Of a stretch of DNA of 64,000 nt, positions 44,901-53,930 are shown one piece after another (positions within the stretch are counted from its first letter, which is position 1; every line of letters begins with the position of its first letter). The DNA is taken from assembly GCA_942486035.1 (NCBI GenBank), contig CALNXK010000019.1, positions 3,475,001 to 3,539,000 on the forward strand. The letters are read 5' to 3'. The position numbers and the translations under genes are program-made. The notes under the pieces were generated by a model. The model worked only from the letters and a program-made list of their open reading frames with translations, was not told where the DNA came from and did not search any database. This DNA is from Porites lobata. Its lineage: Eukaryota > Cnidaria > Anthozoa > Scleractinia > Poritidae.

Positions 44901-47811
44901 TGGCCCACCTATACTTTTACGGAAAAACATACACTGAACACATCTTTGGACCAGAGCGCACAAACCGCTGGACACCCCTCTCCGCGGCAACCAAGGTTGG
45001 CCTTCGTTGGAGTATTCACCAGGACCACGCGACCTTTCCAGGCCCCCCGCTTCCCTTTGCGAACATCAAGACGGCGGTGACTCGCACACAACGAGATGAC
45101 AAAGAGAAGGTGTACGGACCAGAATACCGCGTTACAATTCACGAGGCAATGAAGGCAGTAACCATTGACGCAGCTTGGCAGATTCACAAAGATGACTGTC
45201 TAGGCAGCTTAAAAGAAGGCAAAAAGGCTGATTTGGTCATTGTCTCCGACAATCCCTACAAGGTAATAACACTGTTCAGAAAATTAGAATGTTTATCAAG
45301 TCACATTCATGTAGCGAAGGACGAAATATGAGACGATTTTGACGGACGAGGAAAACGTTAATTATTTCCTGGTTAACGGTCGCTGGTCCTCTGTAACAGC
45401 ATTACATTCACAAGCACTTGCAAATGACTTAATATTAGGAAGATAAGCTGCGGCCAATTTCCCGGGCCGAGTTGATCAAAGCTGGGTCAAGATAACCCAG
45501 GTTAGTGAAAGATTTGAATCCAGATTTGAAAGTTTAAAAATAATTTCAGTTTTAATTCGTTTTGCCTACAAGTTGATGATTGGAAGCTCTAAAAAGAAAC
45601 AGAGAAAATTATCCAAGAAAATGGTTTTGAACACAAGAAAAAGAAACCGGGTTAAGCGCTAATCTCCCCTCCAACAACTGGGCTGGCGGTTTTTAATCCC
45701 GTCTCTTACGCAGAATCCATACTTTCTGACCTACCGCTACTCAGGGTCGGGAATAGGGGGGGTCCTGATCCCGCATCCCTAACTTCTGTCGCCTCTACCC
45801 GTAATATCGTTTTCTTTCCTAATACCGTATCCCGTGTCAAGATTTCGACGAATCCCGCTTCCCGGGTAGCGGTCTAATGCGTTGTCCCGAATTCTGCACT
45901 GTATTTCGGACAAATCCCGGATTCTGAGATGACCCTTCAACCCTCGACCTCACCACTGAAATTAAGCAATACAACCTAACATTTTCCGTGTACGTTTGCA
46001 TAGCTAGATGTAAACAATCGAGGGGTTGGGAGAATTCTCGACAGTTATGCAAAACCCCGATTTCATCTCGAGTTTGCATAACTGTCGAGAATTCTCCCAA
46101 CCCCTCGATTGTTTTATAAAGTTTTAAATTGCTTTTATAAATTAACTTTCCCTAGAAAAAACGCAAAACTCTTTGTTACCGCTTTGATTAAAAGATAAAT
46201 TCTCACCAGTCTCGAAGTCTGGTAAACGACGTCTTACTCGCTTAATCAGTTCTTGTTTTGCAAATAAGATGCGAAGCTTCTTGAGTGCTCTACAAACTTT
46301 CCAAGTGCATCCATAACTCGATAAACGCACAGCTAAAAGCATGAACCAATTCTTTTATAAGCATAGCTAACAAAAACGCTTGCTTATTGGTTAACTGCAA
46401 AATTCTCTTTACAAGGCCTCACAAGATTGGCTGTGAAAACAATAGACATAGAAATACAACAATGACTCTATCCGTAAAACAATGGAGCTGCGTGTTATGG
46501 AAAACCAGTGAAATTAGAAGTTTTTAGAGCTGAATACTATCCCAAATTCTCGTAACGTGCCGCCCGGAAAAACAAATGCTTCTTATCAGCTGGTTACAAA
46601 CACCCCACCAATCGTCCAGTTTGAAGGAAAATTCTTTTTCTCAAACTAACAGTGAAAATTTCTTATTTATTCGTTAACGTTCAATGGAAACTAAGTAGAA
46701 ACAAAGGTAAAATAGTCTTAAATTCCACCTAAAGATAAAATATAACACTCAAATGTTCGTAAGAAGACGTGGAGTATGGTTTGGCCCCACTCTTTCAAAA
46801 CTTGTTTACGTTTTGCTCGGCGAAATCCAGAAAACAAAGAACTTATTTTTTTAGCGAAGACGACTGTCATGCCACGTTAAACTTATCTTTTCATTTACGA
46901 ACAATGGAAGAAATCTTACATGAACTGGTCATTAAGGCTTCTTGAGGGGACCAGGCAGCAGTTGTTTTTGCGATTAATAAGCTTAAATTTATGTCTTGTT
47001 GTTTAATTTGCCTTGTTACTGCAAGAGAAGTCTTCCTGTCTCAGCCAGATAGTTCGGCTATAACAAAAGTGCATAAGGCTAGCTTAATTTTTCGCTATTA
47101 CTTTATAATTAAGCTTATTTTGTTTTCAAGAGGATCAACGAACGTTAAAAACGGGAAGGCACTTTACGCAAATTAGATATTTCCCGACAGAGACAAGTTT
47201 GTGGTCTCTTTCCGGCTGAATATCACTCTTTATGGCAGACTTTTCAATGAAGAGGTGGTATAGTATTTGCGAAACCGCTTCACCGTTTCACTGCTTTTGC
47301 TGTTGGTCTGACTGGCTAGAAGCTCAATCCCAAAAAAGCACTAGAAAGTTCTTAATCATTGCCGTTGATTTTTGAACACTTAGTTGTGAAAAAGAAACGA
47401 AAATCCAAGTTGATAGACAAGTGAACTCGTCATCATGAAAAAAAAAAATCTTCGTTTTCGCACTTAGCCTGAATTTCATCCGATTACTTCGAGTCGTTAT
47501 TACTCCCTCAGTAATAAGTTTCACTTTTACTCATACAACTGTGACCGAACACAAACGCGCGATGTTCGTGCTCAATTAGCGCGGTGAATATAACGTCATA
47601 GTCCGAGATAGCTAACCAATCAGATTGCTTGAATTACCAAGATCACTGAGTGTGTATATACTGAACTAATATACTCGTTTTTTCTTTCTTTCTTTCCCTT
47701 TTTTTTTTTTTTTTTTTGGGTCAAAAGGTGAATCCGTTCAAGTTGGAAGATATCGAAATCCTAGACACCTACATGAATGGCCGGCGGACAAAATGTAACC
47801 TCACCACATGA
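34890..47811 (+). CDS. YtcJ-like amidohydrolase (Amidohydro_3 family), six exons
   Basis: Exons 34890-35135, 39780-40052, 42741-43071, 43896-44203, 44780-45262 and 47728-47811 join in phases 0, 0, 1, 0, 0 to give 574 residues, the usual length for this family. The N-terminal beta-sandwich strands lead into LLPGFIEPHSHA with the metal-binding H71-x-H73. Lys308 and Asp312 lie in VKVISDGSPHCGTAA. H370-A-H372-G-E374 in VHAHGERAID and R401-I-E-H404 are the next metal-site motifs, and D468 is in SIHQDHATF. The C-terminal sandwich closes with LGSLKEGKKADLVIVSDNPY. No signal peptide is seen, so it is probably cytosolic. The family hydrolyses amide or related C-N bonds with metal-activated water; the substrate here is unknown. 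GFIEPH replaces the common GFIDxH, and HAHGER replaces HANGDR. The start follows an in-frame stop just upstream. Confidence 0.9.
35331..35784. mobile_element. MITE (AAGGCCGATACACAC) in amidohydrolase intron 1
   Basis: The left end is AAGGCCGATACACACGAGGG and TTTTGCTCC, the right end the inverted GTGTGTATCGGCCTT, with GGAGCATGCTCC palindromes inside both ends. Its right TIR is split by the inner MITE at 35612-35768. Confidence 0.75.
35612..35768. mobile_element. MITE (TAGCCTGCGTAGCATGG) nested in the previous element
   Basis: TAGCCTGCGTAGCATGGCGG at the left is mirrored by CCGCCATGCTACGCAGGCTA at the right. The flanks TGTATGTAT and TGTGTGTAT are a 9-bp target duplication with one mismatch. 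It splits the outer MITE's right TIR, so the outer element is older. Confidence 0.85.
36194..38074. repeat. Fold-back element with CGAAAACTAAGACC motifs, in intron 1
   Basis: The left outer arm (36194-36510) and the right outer arm (37770-38074) are inverted copies packed with CGAAAACTAAGACC and its complement. The arms continue inward as 36896-37050 against 37545-37680 (for example GTGTATAATTGTACACTGAA). The left arm is interrupted by the MITE at 36515-36895. A coding sequence for transposition was not found. Confidence 0.8.
36515..36895. mobile_element. MITE with ACGGTGGCCCAGAAGGGTC TIRs and TGCAAATTAAAAAT subterminal repeats
   Basis: Perfect 19-bp inverted ends. The left third has five to six TGCAAATTAAAAAT-like units in one orientation and the right half five to six in the other. 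Such subterminal arrays are often transposase binding sites. It is inserted into the left arm of the fold-back element. Confidence 0.85.
38303..38360. repeat. Solo end related to the 57523-58362 element
   Basis: GTAGTCGGCTACACGGCCG, TTTTTAGTGTCG and AACGCTCCTCCCC closely match the left TIR of the 840-bp element at 57523. No partner end is visible here. Confidence 0.65.
38656..38796 (+). pseudogene. Penelope-like element, GIY-YIG endonuclease C-terminus
   Basis: The 46-codon frame NLKWDDFDILARGKSDTHCK then IKETLLIRELRPALNENI ends in LYLY and TAG. I recognise this as the end of the GIY-YIG nuclease domain of Penelope-like elements (E-x-L-I-x-E-L-x-P-x-L-N). The rest of the element is missing. 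About 140 bp downstream the TGAAGATG...AAAACGTCAATTTC arrangement near 38936-38972 resembles the 3' untranslated end of such elements. Confidence 0.65.
39447..39659. mobile_element. MITE with AGGGGTGATGAATGGTC TIRs and TGCTCGC repeats
   Basis: AGGGGTGATGAATGGTC at the left pairs with GACCATTCGTCACCCCT at the right. GCTTCT flanks both sides (39441-39446, 39660-39665), a 6-bp or eroded 8-bp target duplication. The body has about ten TGCTCG(C/T) words. It ends 120 bp before exon 2 of the amidohydrolase. Confidence 0.8.
39780..40052 (+). CDS. Amidohydrolase exon 2
   Basis: Acceptor CTAATCTTGCAG, donor GAG|GTGGGT. Residues 83-173, including PWALFFGWDSELIPDLP and IGQSGHVAWVNQKAFE, both typical of the YtcJ group. 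A weaker in-frame acceptor 18 bp downstream (GTCGAG) would drop six residues. Confidence 0.85.
40384..40542. mobile_element. MITE with TAGCCTGTGCCAGG ends and 9-bp TSD
   Basis: The ends are TAGCCTGTGCCAGGCTCTC and GAAGCCTCGAACAGGCTA. GTATTTCTC is present exactly on both sides (40375-40383 and 40543-40551). Located in amidohydrolase intron 2. Confidence 0.9.
40800..40875. other. Possible Penelope-type 3' end motif
   Basis: CTGACGTTTCGACAACCTG followed by GTAGTCATCTTCATAGTCAA is a sequence style I associate with ends of Penelope-like elements in cnidarians. No coding remnant is attached. Confidence 0.3.
41093..41811 (-). mobile_element. CR1-like LINE 3' fragment with (AAT)n tail
   Basis: On the minus strand, 41811-41188 reads CDYIIKKSNRRLYALRKLKA, VYCSLLRSVLEYASVVF, ERVQKRALRII, EARRHLACKKF and YSLRSGPSG. 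This is the C-terminal part of reverse transcriptase ORFs of CR1/jockey-group LINEs (K-x-x-N-x-R-L-x-x-L-R-x-L-K...LEYA...IQ-x-R-A-L-R-I-I). About 75 bp of untranslated sequence leads to an (AAT)n run at 41097-41113. It lies in amidohydrolase intron 2, antisense to the gene, and is 5'-truncated. Confidence 0.85.
41811..42026. mobile_element. MITE with TTAACCCTTTAA TIRs
   Basis: TTAACCCTTTAATTCCCAAT begins the 216-bp unit and GGGCTTAAAGGGTTAA ends it. It abuts the truncated 5' end of the LINE fragment exactly, so the LINE may have been cut by this insertion or integrated beside it. Confidence 0.75.
42741..43071 (+). CDS. Amidohydrolase exon 3
   Basis: Acceptor TTGCCTCTTCCAG, donor G|GTATGT (phase 1). 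Residues 174-283 plus one base, with EDPSGFVKDENGHLTGQLFE and a helical stretch ending YRALDAS. Confidence 0.9.
43896..44203 (+). CDS. Amidohydrolase exon 4
   Basis: Acceptor ATCTTTATTCTACAG, donor AAG|GTAAGA. Residues 284-386, with the Lys308 / Asp312 motif and H370-x-H372. Confidence 0.9.
44780..45262 (+). CDS. Amidohydrolase exon 5
   Basis: Acceptor CCTATTAAAACAG, donor AAG|GTAATA. Residues 387-547, with RIEH, SIHQD and the C-terminal beta-sandwich motif. Confidence 0.9.
45463..45683. mobile_element. MITE (GGGCCCAGTTGTTGGAG family), inverted copy
   Basis: Same family as the tandem pair at 31463-31952, in the opposite orientation: GTTGATCAAAGCTGGGTCAAG at the left and CTCCAACAACTGGGC at the right, with the CAAGTTGATGATTGGAAGCTC core. 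In amidohydrolase intron 5. Confidence 0.75.
45741..45960. repeat. TCCCG-rich degenerate short repeat
   Basis: The words ATCCCG, TCCCGAAT, ATCCCGC and their variants recur every 10-20 bp for over 200 bp. Looks like an expanded satellite-like segment inside an intron. No coding frame. Confidence 0.55.
46013..46114. mobile_element. Near-perfect 100-bp palindrome
   Basis: AACAATCGAGGGGTTGGGAG...GACAGTTATGCAAA pairs with TTTGCATAACTGTC...CTCCCAACCCCTCGATTGTT across an 8- to 12-bp centre. It could extrude as a cruciform. In intron 5 of the amidohydrolase; probably a very small MITE. Confidence 0.85.
47728..47811 (+). CDS. Amidohydrolase exon 6
   Basis: Long T tract then GGGTCAAAAG acceptor. Residues 548-574, including DIEILDTYMNGRRT, and TGA at 47809-47811. 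Confidence 0.85.
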   Translation: MNPFKLEDIEILDTYMNGRRTKCNLTT

Positions 47812-47860
47812 GTTCCAAGTTGTTTTTATATGTAATATAGGTATTCTCAAAAATACTTTT

Positions 47861-47866
47861 ATTAAA
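47861..47866 (+). promoter_or_regulatory. Possible polyadenylation signal of the amidohydrolase
   Basis: ATTAAA about 50 bp after the stop codon, the only near-consensus hexamer close by. Confidence 0.4.
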
Positions 47867-48270
47867 CTAGGGTATCTAAAAGATAGTAATGCTGCGGCAC
47901 ATTCTGTTGATACCAGAATTAGTTAGGCAGTGAGACTTAAAGGAATCAAAAATGACATTGAATGTCCTATTTACATGTTGGAAATTACTAGAATAATTAC
48001 TATCAGTCTATAGAAAGAACTCGTGGGAACTTTGTTTAGAAAATGATCAAGTGGTTATCAACTCTGGTTTTCCCACAGTAAATTGTAGGAAATAATAGAA
48101 ATTGACATTGATTATCCAGATATTTAATATACGGTGCACGATATTTTCTCTGGAAACACAATACGTTTCTTGCTGTTTGTTGCACTTTATTAAGTAACAT
48201 TTATTTAGCTATATATTTATAGAAAACAACAACACAAAAAAAGGAAAAAAAAAGAAAGTAGGAATAAATA
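47867..48270. other. Intergenic, no gene seen
   Basis: AT-rich sequence downstream of the amidohydrolase, without an exon or repeat that I recognise. Confidence 0.4.
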
Positions 48271-48273
48271 ATT

Positions 48274-48344
48274 CGGCAGGACTCGAACCCAGCACCTTCG
48301 ACTCGACGCGATTACACCTAACCACTACACCACAAAGGCTGATT
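48274..48344 (-). ncRNA. tRNA-like sequence with pol III A and B boxes (degenerate or SINE head)
   Basis: On the minus strand a TGGTGTAGTGG A box and a GGTTCGAGTCC B box stand 34 bp apart, the spacing of a tRNA gene. T-runs follow about 30 bp after the B box. The D arm resembles tRNA-Glu/Asp. However, the acceptor arms do not pair (GCCTTTG against CGAATTA), the D stem is mismatched, and no clean anticodon stem forms. I therefore call it a tRNA pseudogene or tRNA-derived SINE head, not a working tRNA. Confidence 0.5.
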
Positions 48345-48937
48345 ACGTAATTACTGGGAAAAGTGTTTCATTCTATTCCTTTTCAATGAAACTTCCGCCG
48401 GCAAGATGATCGCCAGCCGCGTTAACCGAGCTATTAACAGTGAAAAAACAATGTAAACGCATATTCCATGGCACTGAATGAATGAAAGAACATAATTATG
48501 CTTTTCAAAACGCCGATACACGTCCTGGTCTGCAAAGTAGGACACAAAACATATGTTTTGTTATCTCGATTTCCGCTGTTATTTTGAAGCGAATGGTCAA
48601 AATCACATCCATTTTCGGCTCATACAGTTTCTTAAGAATAGCATTATATGACATTTTCTCACTTTCACATCACCTTCTAGCAAGCTGGAATTTGTATATC
48701 CCCCGTGTTGCGGAGTCGAAGAGCAAATGCTCATCTTCTCGTCAGGTTTAACACCTGGACGAGTCAAAGGCTCTTAAATTGAAATCCAATCCCCAAGTTA
48801 ACCATCGTACTCATCTGAAAGACTCCTGCGTGTCTTAAAATTTGGTAAGACCTCTAACTGTGCTGTAGAACTGAGCAGCGAACGATGCACTACTTCCCCG
48901 TGTTTTTATTTGAGTTGTTCGTGGCGCAATGCACTCT

Positions 48938-49000
48938 GGTTAAATGCAATGCATTGTGGTAAAAAGTGTGGTTAAATGCAATGCATTGTGGTAAAAAGTG
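48938..49000. repeat. Two tandem 32-bp units
   Basis: GGTTAAATGCAATGCATTGT followed by GGTAAAAAGTG occurs twice in tandem, with a partial third upstream (GCAATGCACTCTGG). Each unit contains the palindrome AATGCATT. Confidence 0.85.
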
Positions 49001-49436
49001 ATGAATGCGAGAATTCGTCGCCCCTTTATATATTTCCTTTAAATCCTGATTATGTTGCTGCTCGCTCCCTTCGGTCGCTCCGCAGCAATCATATCTCAAA
49101 AGTACAACTCCGCCGTATTGTACAGTTCCTTTGAGCGTGATTATATTTTGGGGCGTGAGTTATTGATGGGTACACGGAGAAATGTATTAACAAATGAATT
49201 AGACTAGCGTCCCAGAGGAACCTTTCGCAAATATACCTTGTTTATAGCCTAGTGTTTTGCCAGTTTCACTTTTATTCATACAACTGTGAATGTAACTCAG
49301 TGTGTTGAATTCAAAACGAATCTATTGCATTTTAGCCGGTAGTAATGATCCTCAAGGGTATTTATATGAATTTGACCCAAAATGAAGCCCTTCCAGTAAA
49401 GGGGGGGGGGGGGGGTTTAAAACACGAAATGGCGAA
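49001..49436. other. No gene seen; G-run at 49401-49415
   Basis: A poly-G tract of about 15 follows CCAGTAAA. AGTTTCACTTTTATTCATACAACTGTGA at 49261 repeats a phrase at 47518, so an old dispersed repeat is present. No exon. Confidence 0.4.
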
Positions 49437-49974
49437 TAGTCCAGTCAATCTAGGCATTTTTGAGGCTCAACATCAAACTAATTGCAACAGAATTGTTTTC
49501 AACGCCATTTAGGTAAGACTGGCCTATCTAGCAACATACTAAAAATCCGCGAAAACCCGTTCGGTGGAACATGTCAAAATTAAGCGTTAAACATTTTGAG
49601 CTTTTAACACAGGGCACCCACGTTAGTTGAAATTATACGTCCAAACAATGCACAAAATGTGTTTGTTACTTTTACGGAAAAGGGAAAGAAGAAATAAAAA
49701 CTGCTACCTACTTTTGGGTGATAAAAACGACGTGTTTCCTTTTTTTCAAAAATGATTAATATTTAACACGGTTGGCTTTCGCACAGGAAGCCCATGCTTC
49801 GCTCAAGGAACCCCAAAATAACAGGCTGAAAAACTACAACAAATTTAGTCGAAAGGTTTTAAATCTGAAAAATGAAAGCCGTTACTTAATCATTAGATTT
49901 TAAAATACATCCTTTCTAAATCAGATTTCTGTTACGCGCAAGGGTAAGAAAAATATATATCAGAGCTGGATTTT

Positions 49975-51090
49975 TGAATAACGTTACAGCTCTCCCCTCA
50001 AACAGAAGTAAAAAAAAAAAAACTAGCAGTGCAGCCATTGCTTTTTTTCTTCTCCTCGCTCTTGCTATTTTTCGTTTCCTTGTTCGTTTCCAGGAGGATT
50101 TTCGGGCTCATTTTGCCTTCCGCTTTTGGTCTTATTCTCAGTCAAAAGACTGCAATTTTCTTTCGGTAGGTTCTCAAAAATCCAGCAAGATAATGCTTTA
50201 GCTTTTACGATTACCTATACATTAATTTTCGTTAACGTACCGTCATCCTCAAATATACCAGTTTCACTTTTTTGAAGCTTTTCGTTTTCTTCTTGTTAAA
50301 AGTGAATGGAGAGGAGGGGAGGATAGTTTTCCTAATCCTTTACCATGTGCAACAATGCAGTTTTTGAGCAGGTTAAGCTCCAGTGACGATGAATTTGACT
50401 AGAGGGAAATGCGTTTTCATTTAAGGAAAAGCGTTGTTACTTTCGCCAAAAAAATTATAAAGATTAACGGAACATTCATCGCATAAGAACATTGGTTCCA
50501 GCAAACGTTTGTTTCAAGAAAACGAAATAGTATAATAGGGAAGCAACTTTTAGGCAAAGATAAACTCTGGGTAGCCAAAACAATGCGTATGTAAAAATAT
50601 CTTGTAAGAGTCTATGGAGTAATGGAAATTCCCCACGCAGAGCATAATTCACGCAACTCAGCCAGAAGGTTAACATGCAGTAAGTTGAGGTGTTAAACAA
50701 CGCTCATCCGAAGAGAAACATAGGTTCCGAAAAAAGAGGCGAGCCATCAGAAGCTAAGTCAGGCAAGCCATTAATGTTGTATATGTGTCCAGTACTTTCG
50801 CGCCTTTATTGACCACTGCAATTATTTTAAGACGTATAGGATCCCATGATCGTTAAGAAAAAGAGGTCTTCATTTGCCAATGGACGATCGAGAAAAGACT
50901 GGTCAAGGTTCGGGGTTGTTCTCACAAAAGAAATGCAAGGAGGGAATATAAACGCCTGTAGACCAAGAAATGAAGGGCTGCCGCAGAAAATACAAACTCA
51001 ACACAGAGATACACTAAACTAAAAACTGAGATCTGAGAACAATCACACTGCGCTTGGTTTTCTGGATTTCCCTTACTACAGATTCGGCCC
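49975..51090. other. No gene seen inside the inverted arms
   Basis: Frames at 49974-50201 (+), 50476-50700 (-) and 50922-51158 (-) have no family features and no splice context. AT-rich. Confidence 0.35.
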
Positions 51091-51099
51091 TGTGTAATG

Positions 51100-51540
51100 A
51101 AAAGCGCACAGGGGCACCCAACGACTGTTTTCTGTAAAGTATCTGTTCGGAGAAGCACATGTAGCCTAAAATTTTCTATTACTTTAAGATGGCTGAAAAT
51201 GTCTAGATGTCGACCGTCCCATTCATGTACAATTTTTGAGGCTTATCTAATAAATTCCCTACGATTTTCTAAAGTTTAATTTTTCACAATTCACTCCACA
51301 GGTTATTATATTTTTCGAAGAAAAAAGGAAACCTAAAATTTTCGGATTAAAAAATGTGTTGGAGAAAGGAATCAGTAAAATTCTTAATGTTAAATTGCAT
51401 CTTAAATTTTCGGGGAAATAATACTGAAGCCCTTGTAATTTCGAGAAGGCTCAAGTTCCCCTAGGATGATCGAACAGATACACATTTTATAGCGCCGCTT
51501 AGAATGCATTTCTAGAGTACTCTGTACTCTAGAAACTCTG
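51100..51540. repeat. Interspersed repeat with GGGGCACC...AACGACTG end
   Basis: AGGGGCACCCAACGACTGTTT, CTAAAATTTTCGGATT, AATACTGAAGCCCTTGTAATT and TTATAGCGCC(G/A)CTTAGAATGC recur at 54490-54600, 54840-55060 and (the CACC end inverted) at 55100-55130 and 55318-55335. This is a multi-copy element with several partial copies in the window. Confidence 0.6.
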
Positions 51541-51614
51541 GATAGGAGGAAAATGGGAATAGGTTATAAACAGTTTGTACTGATACAAATCTATCGTCCG
51601 TTGCAAACATTTAG

Positions 51615-51735
51615 TCGCACGTATCTTGCAGCATGGATTCAAATTAAGTAACTGACGGAAGGTGAACAAAATATCAAATCAAATTGTTCACCATCAGTCA
51701 GCTACTAAATTTGCATCCATGCCGCAGGATGTAAA
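51615..51735. repeat. Small inverted repeat
   Basis: GCAGCATGGATTCAAATT...GAAGGTGAACAA pairs imperfectly with TTGTTCACCATCAG...AAATTTGCATCCATGC. Hairpin-forming, probably a MITE. Confidence 0.55.
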
Positions 51736-52272
51736 AAATTGACAAGCCTGTAACACTGCTGAAATACTTACTGCATTTCTGATATTGATATAAGAAAATC
51801 AATTGCTAATATTTTAACCATGTTGACACAGACTGACTAATACGTTCCATTTTAAATACCGTCATATAAAAAAAACAATTAAAGCTTGGAAAACAGAATA
51901 TCAAGAAAGACGAGTGGCTGGGTAGCCTGTGCAAAACCCTCAAGACGAAACACCGACCCACGTGTTTCTCACACATTTAGTAGACGTTTTTTAAACCAAA
52001 ACTACCCAAAATACATTAGCGATGTTCTATCGAAAACTCTTGAGAAAAAAGAACACAATTATCAGATGTTTTGTCTGAATTTGTGATCTTCCCGAAATTC
52101 GGTTTCCTGTGGTGAAAGTTGAGAATCTTTATTGCCAATTTTTCTCATGTTTCACTGAACCGATTTTGGCGGATTTTTAGTATGTTGTTAAACAGCCATC
52201 CAACAATTAAATGGCGTTGAAAAAATTTCTGTTGCAATTAGTTTGATGCTAAGCCACAATTTGACTGGACTA

Positions 52273-53221
52273 GAAATGCGAATTAGCGAAATGACTAAAA
52301 TTATTTAGAAATAATACATATTTTTCTTTTACTGGTTTCCCTCTCTACTACTCTTTAGGTGGAGTTGTCACGCGCACTTTACACTATTGCACAGCCATCA
52401 TCTGATTTGAAGGCTCTGTTGAAGAGACTGTTGTCACGCAGAGCTTGCGTGATGTGCGCGCGCAAGCTCATCACACGCGCCGAAAATAGCTCGTCCGTGG
52501 GGAAACGTATGCGAAGATGAAGCAGTAAAAAGTCCAAATCCAAAAAGAAAATTGCTAACAGTTCTACAAGTAGAAATAAACAGGGTAAATAATTCTGTGC
52601 GAGTCTGTCCTAATTATGAACAGGGTAATATTATACACTTAATGTCAGATCCCAAGGGAAACAGTTATTATTGTTTTCCCGAGAGTCCTGATGTTTCCCG
52701 AGTCGAAGTCGAGCTAACTGGTTTCCCAAAGGGACCTGACATTGAGTGTTTTGTTATATTTCTATACTTTCACTATAACAGCAACAAAAGAATAACCGGA
52801 GCGAACCAAAACAGTCGACTCGGTACTTATAACAACACAAATTTAATTCTCAAAACCACTGAATGAATGATTTACAAAGTACTTTCCTTATATCATCTGC
52901 ATCTTTTTCCTCCACTAGCTGCTGTTCATCTTCAGGGAATTTCTGGGATAGCTTTAAAAATCGTTGCTTTTTAGCGTGAGGCTTCGTGTTTATGTTGTTG
53001 TGTTAATTCACAAAAAAGAAAACTGGCGGTGTTTTTCCCGCCTTCTGTCACGCCACTTTCCACCATGTTTTGACCACGTGCTGTAATGTAGCCCGAGCGG
53101 GATACATTGCTTAATCACGATCGGGATACATTTGATTTTAGTCAAGGCCACGTGACCAGGAATCAACCAATGGCAATCCCTGTTTGGTTGAGTGAAAGTC
53201 TAGAAATATAACAAAAATTAA
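52273..53221. repeat. Non-coding repeat block with GTTTCCCGAGAGTCC palindromes
   Basis: The open frame at 52552-52866 looks protein-like, but its sequence contains internal self-complementary words (GTTTCCCGAGAGTCCTGATG, TTTCCCGAGTCGAAG). Its end (TGTTATATTTCTATACTTTCACT) is inverted again at 53192-53216. The block with CCCGAGCGGGATACATTGC at 53090-53115 also resembles a repeat I recall from coral genomes. I do not call a gene here. Confidence 0.5.
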
Positions 53222-53930
53222 TAGATTTAGCCAGGGCTAAAAGCGAAGCTCTCGATAGTATTTATAATTCGTTCAAACAAAATATAATATCGTGTAATGC
53301 TAAGCGGCGAAGACAACGCCGGAGAACGATGAAAAACAACAATACAATGTAGGTCTAATTAGCAAAAAAGCAACTTTGCACGTGCAGCACACTTTTTCTG
53401 TACATTTCTTCGCCGTTGTTTTGCACGACTACAATGGGAAACTTCCAGAAACTTCTTAGTTACACTTTTAGTGGAGGAAATGTCGTACGCGTTCTCGTTC
53501 ACTTTTTTCACTGCCGCTCATCACCTTGCATTTGATTGGTGGCCGATAGCATTTCTCATTTTGTAACCGCAGCTGCAAAATTTTCATGTTGTTCTTCCAA
53601 CCAAAAAATGTCTCCTTTGTTTTTTATCTCTCGCTGTAGATCTCTGTCGCCCTTTTTCTCGTTGAGCTTTGCAGCGTGCTGCCTACTTTCTCTTTTTCTC
53701 TCTCTTTCTCTTGCTCTATATTCCAAATTTGCGAACATGGCAATTAATCTAAGCTTAATACTTTAGACAACATGGCTACAGAAACAATTTTCGCTTTCCG
53801 TTTTCGTCTTTATTGGCTCTTTAGTTGTCTTTGCTTTACAAGACGCCGGTGGCTACGCGATTTCCCGCCAAAATGACCTCGAGTTGCATTTGGGTTGCCA
53901 TACCTGTTGATTGAGTTATTTTACATCGGT

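Larger units (their letters stand above)
49437..52272. repeat. Inverted arms about 2.6 kb apart
   Basis: The arm at 49437-49574 (AGTCCAGTCAA, CATCAAACTAATTGCAACAG, CATACTAAAAATCCGC) recurs inverted at 52147-52272, at roughly 80% similarity by eye. No transposase lies between. The interior includes the CAGGGGCACC-type repeats near 51110 and a palindrome at 51615-51735. Confidence 0.65.

Noticed and set aside
48274..48344. Functional tRNA gene
   Set aside because: A and B boxes fit, but acceptor and D stems do not pair and no proper anticodon stem can be drawn.
52552..52866. 104-residue open frame with a cysteine- and tyrosine-rich look
   Set aside because: The DNA contains self-complementary words and its end recurs inverted at 53192-53216, so it is repeat sequence. 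No start context or splice sites support a gene.
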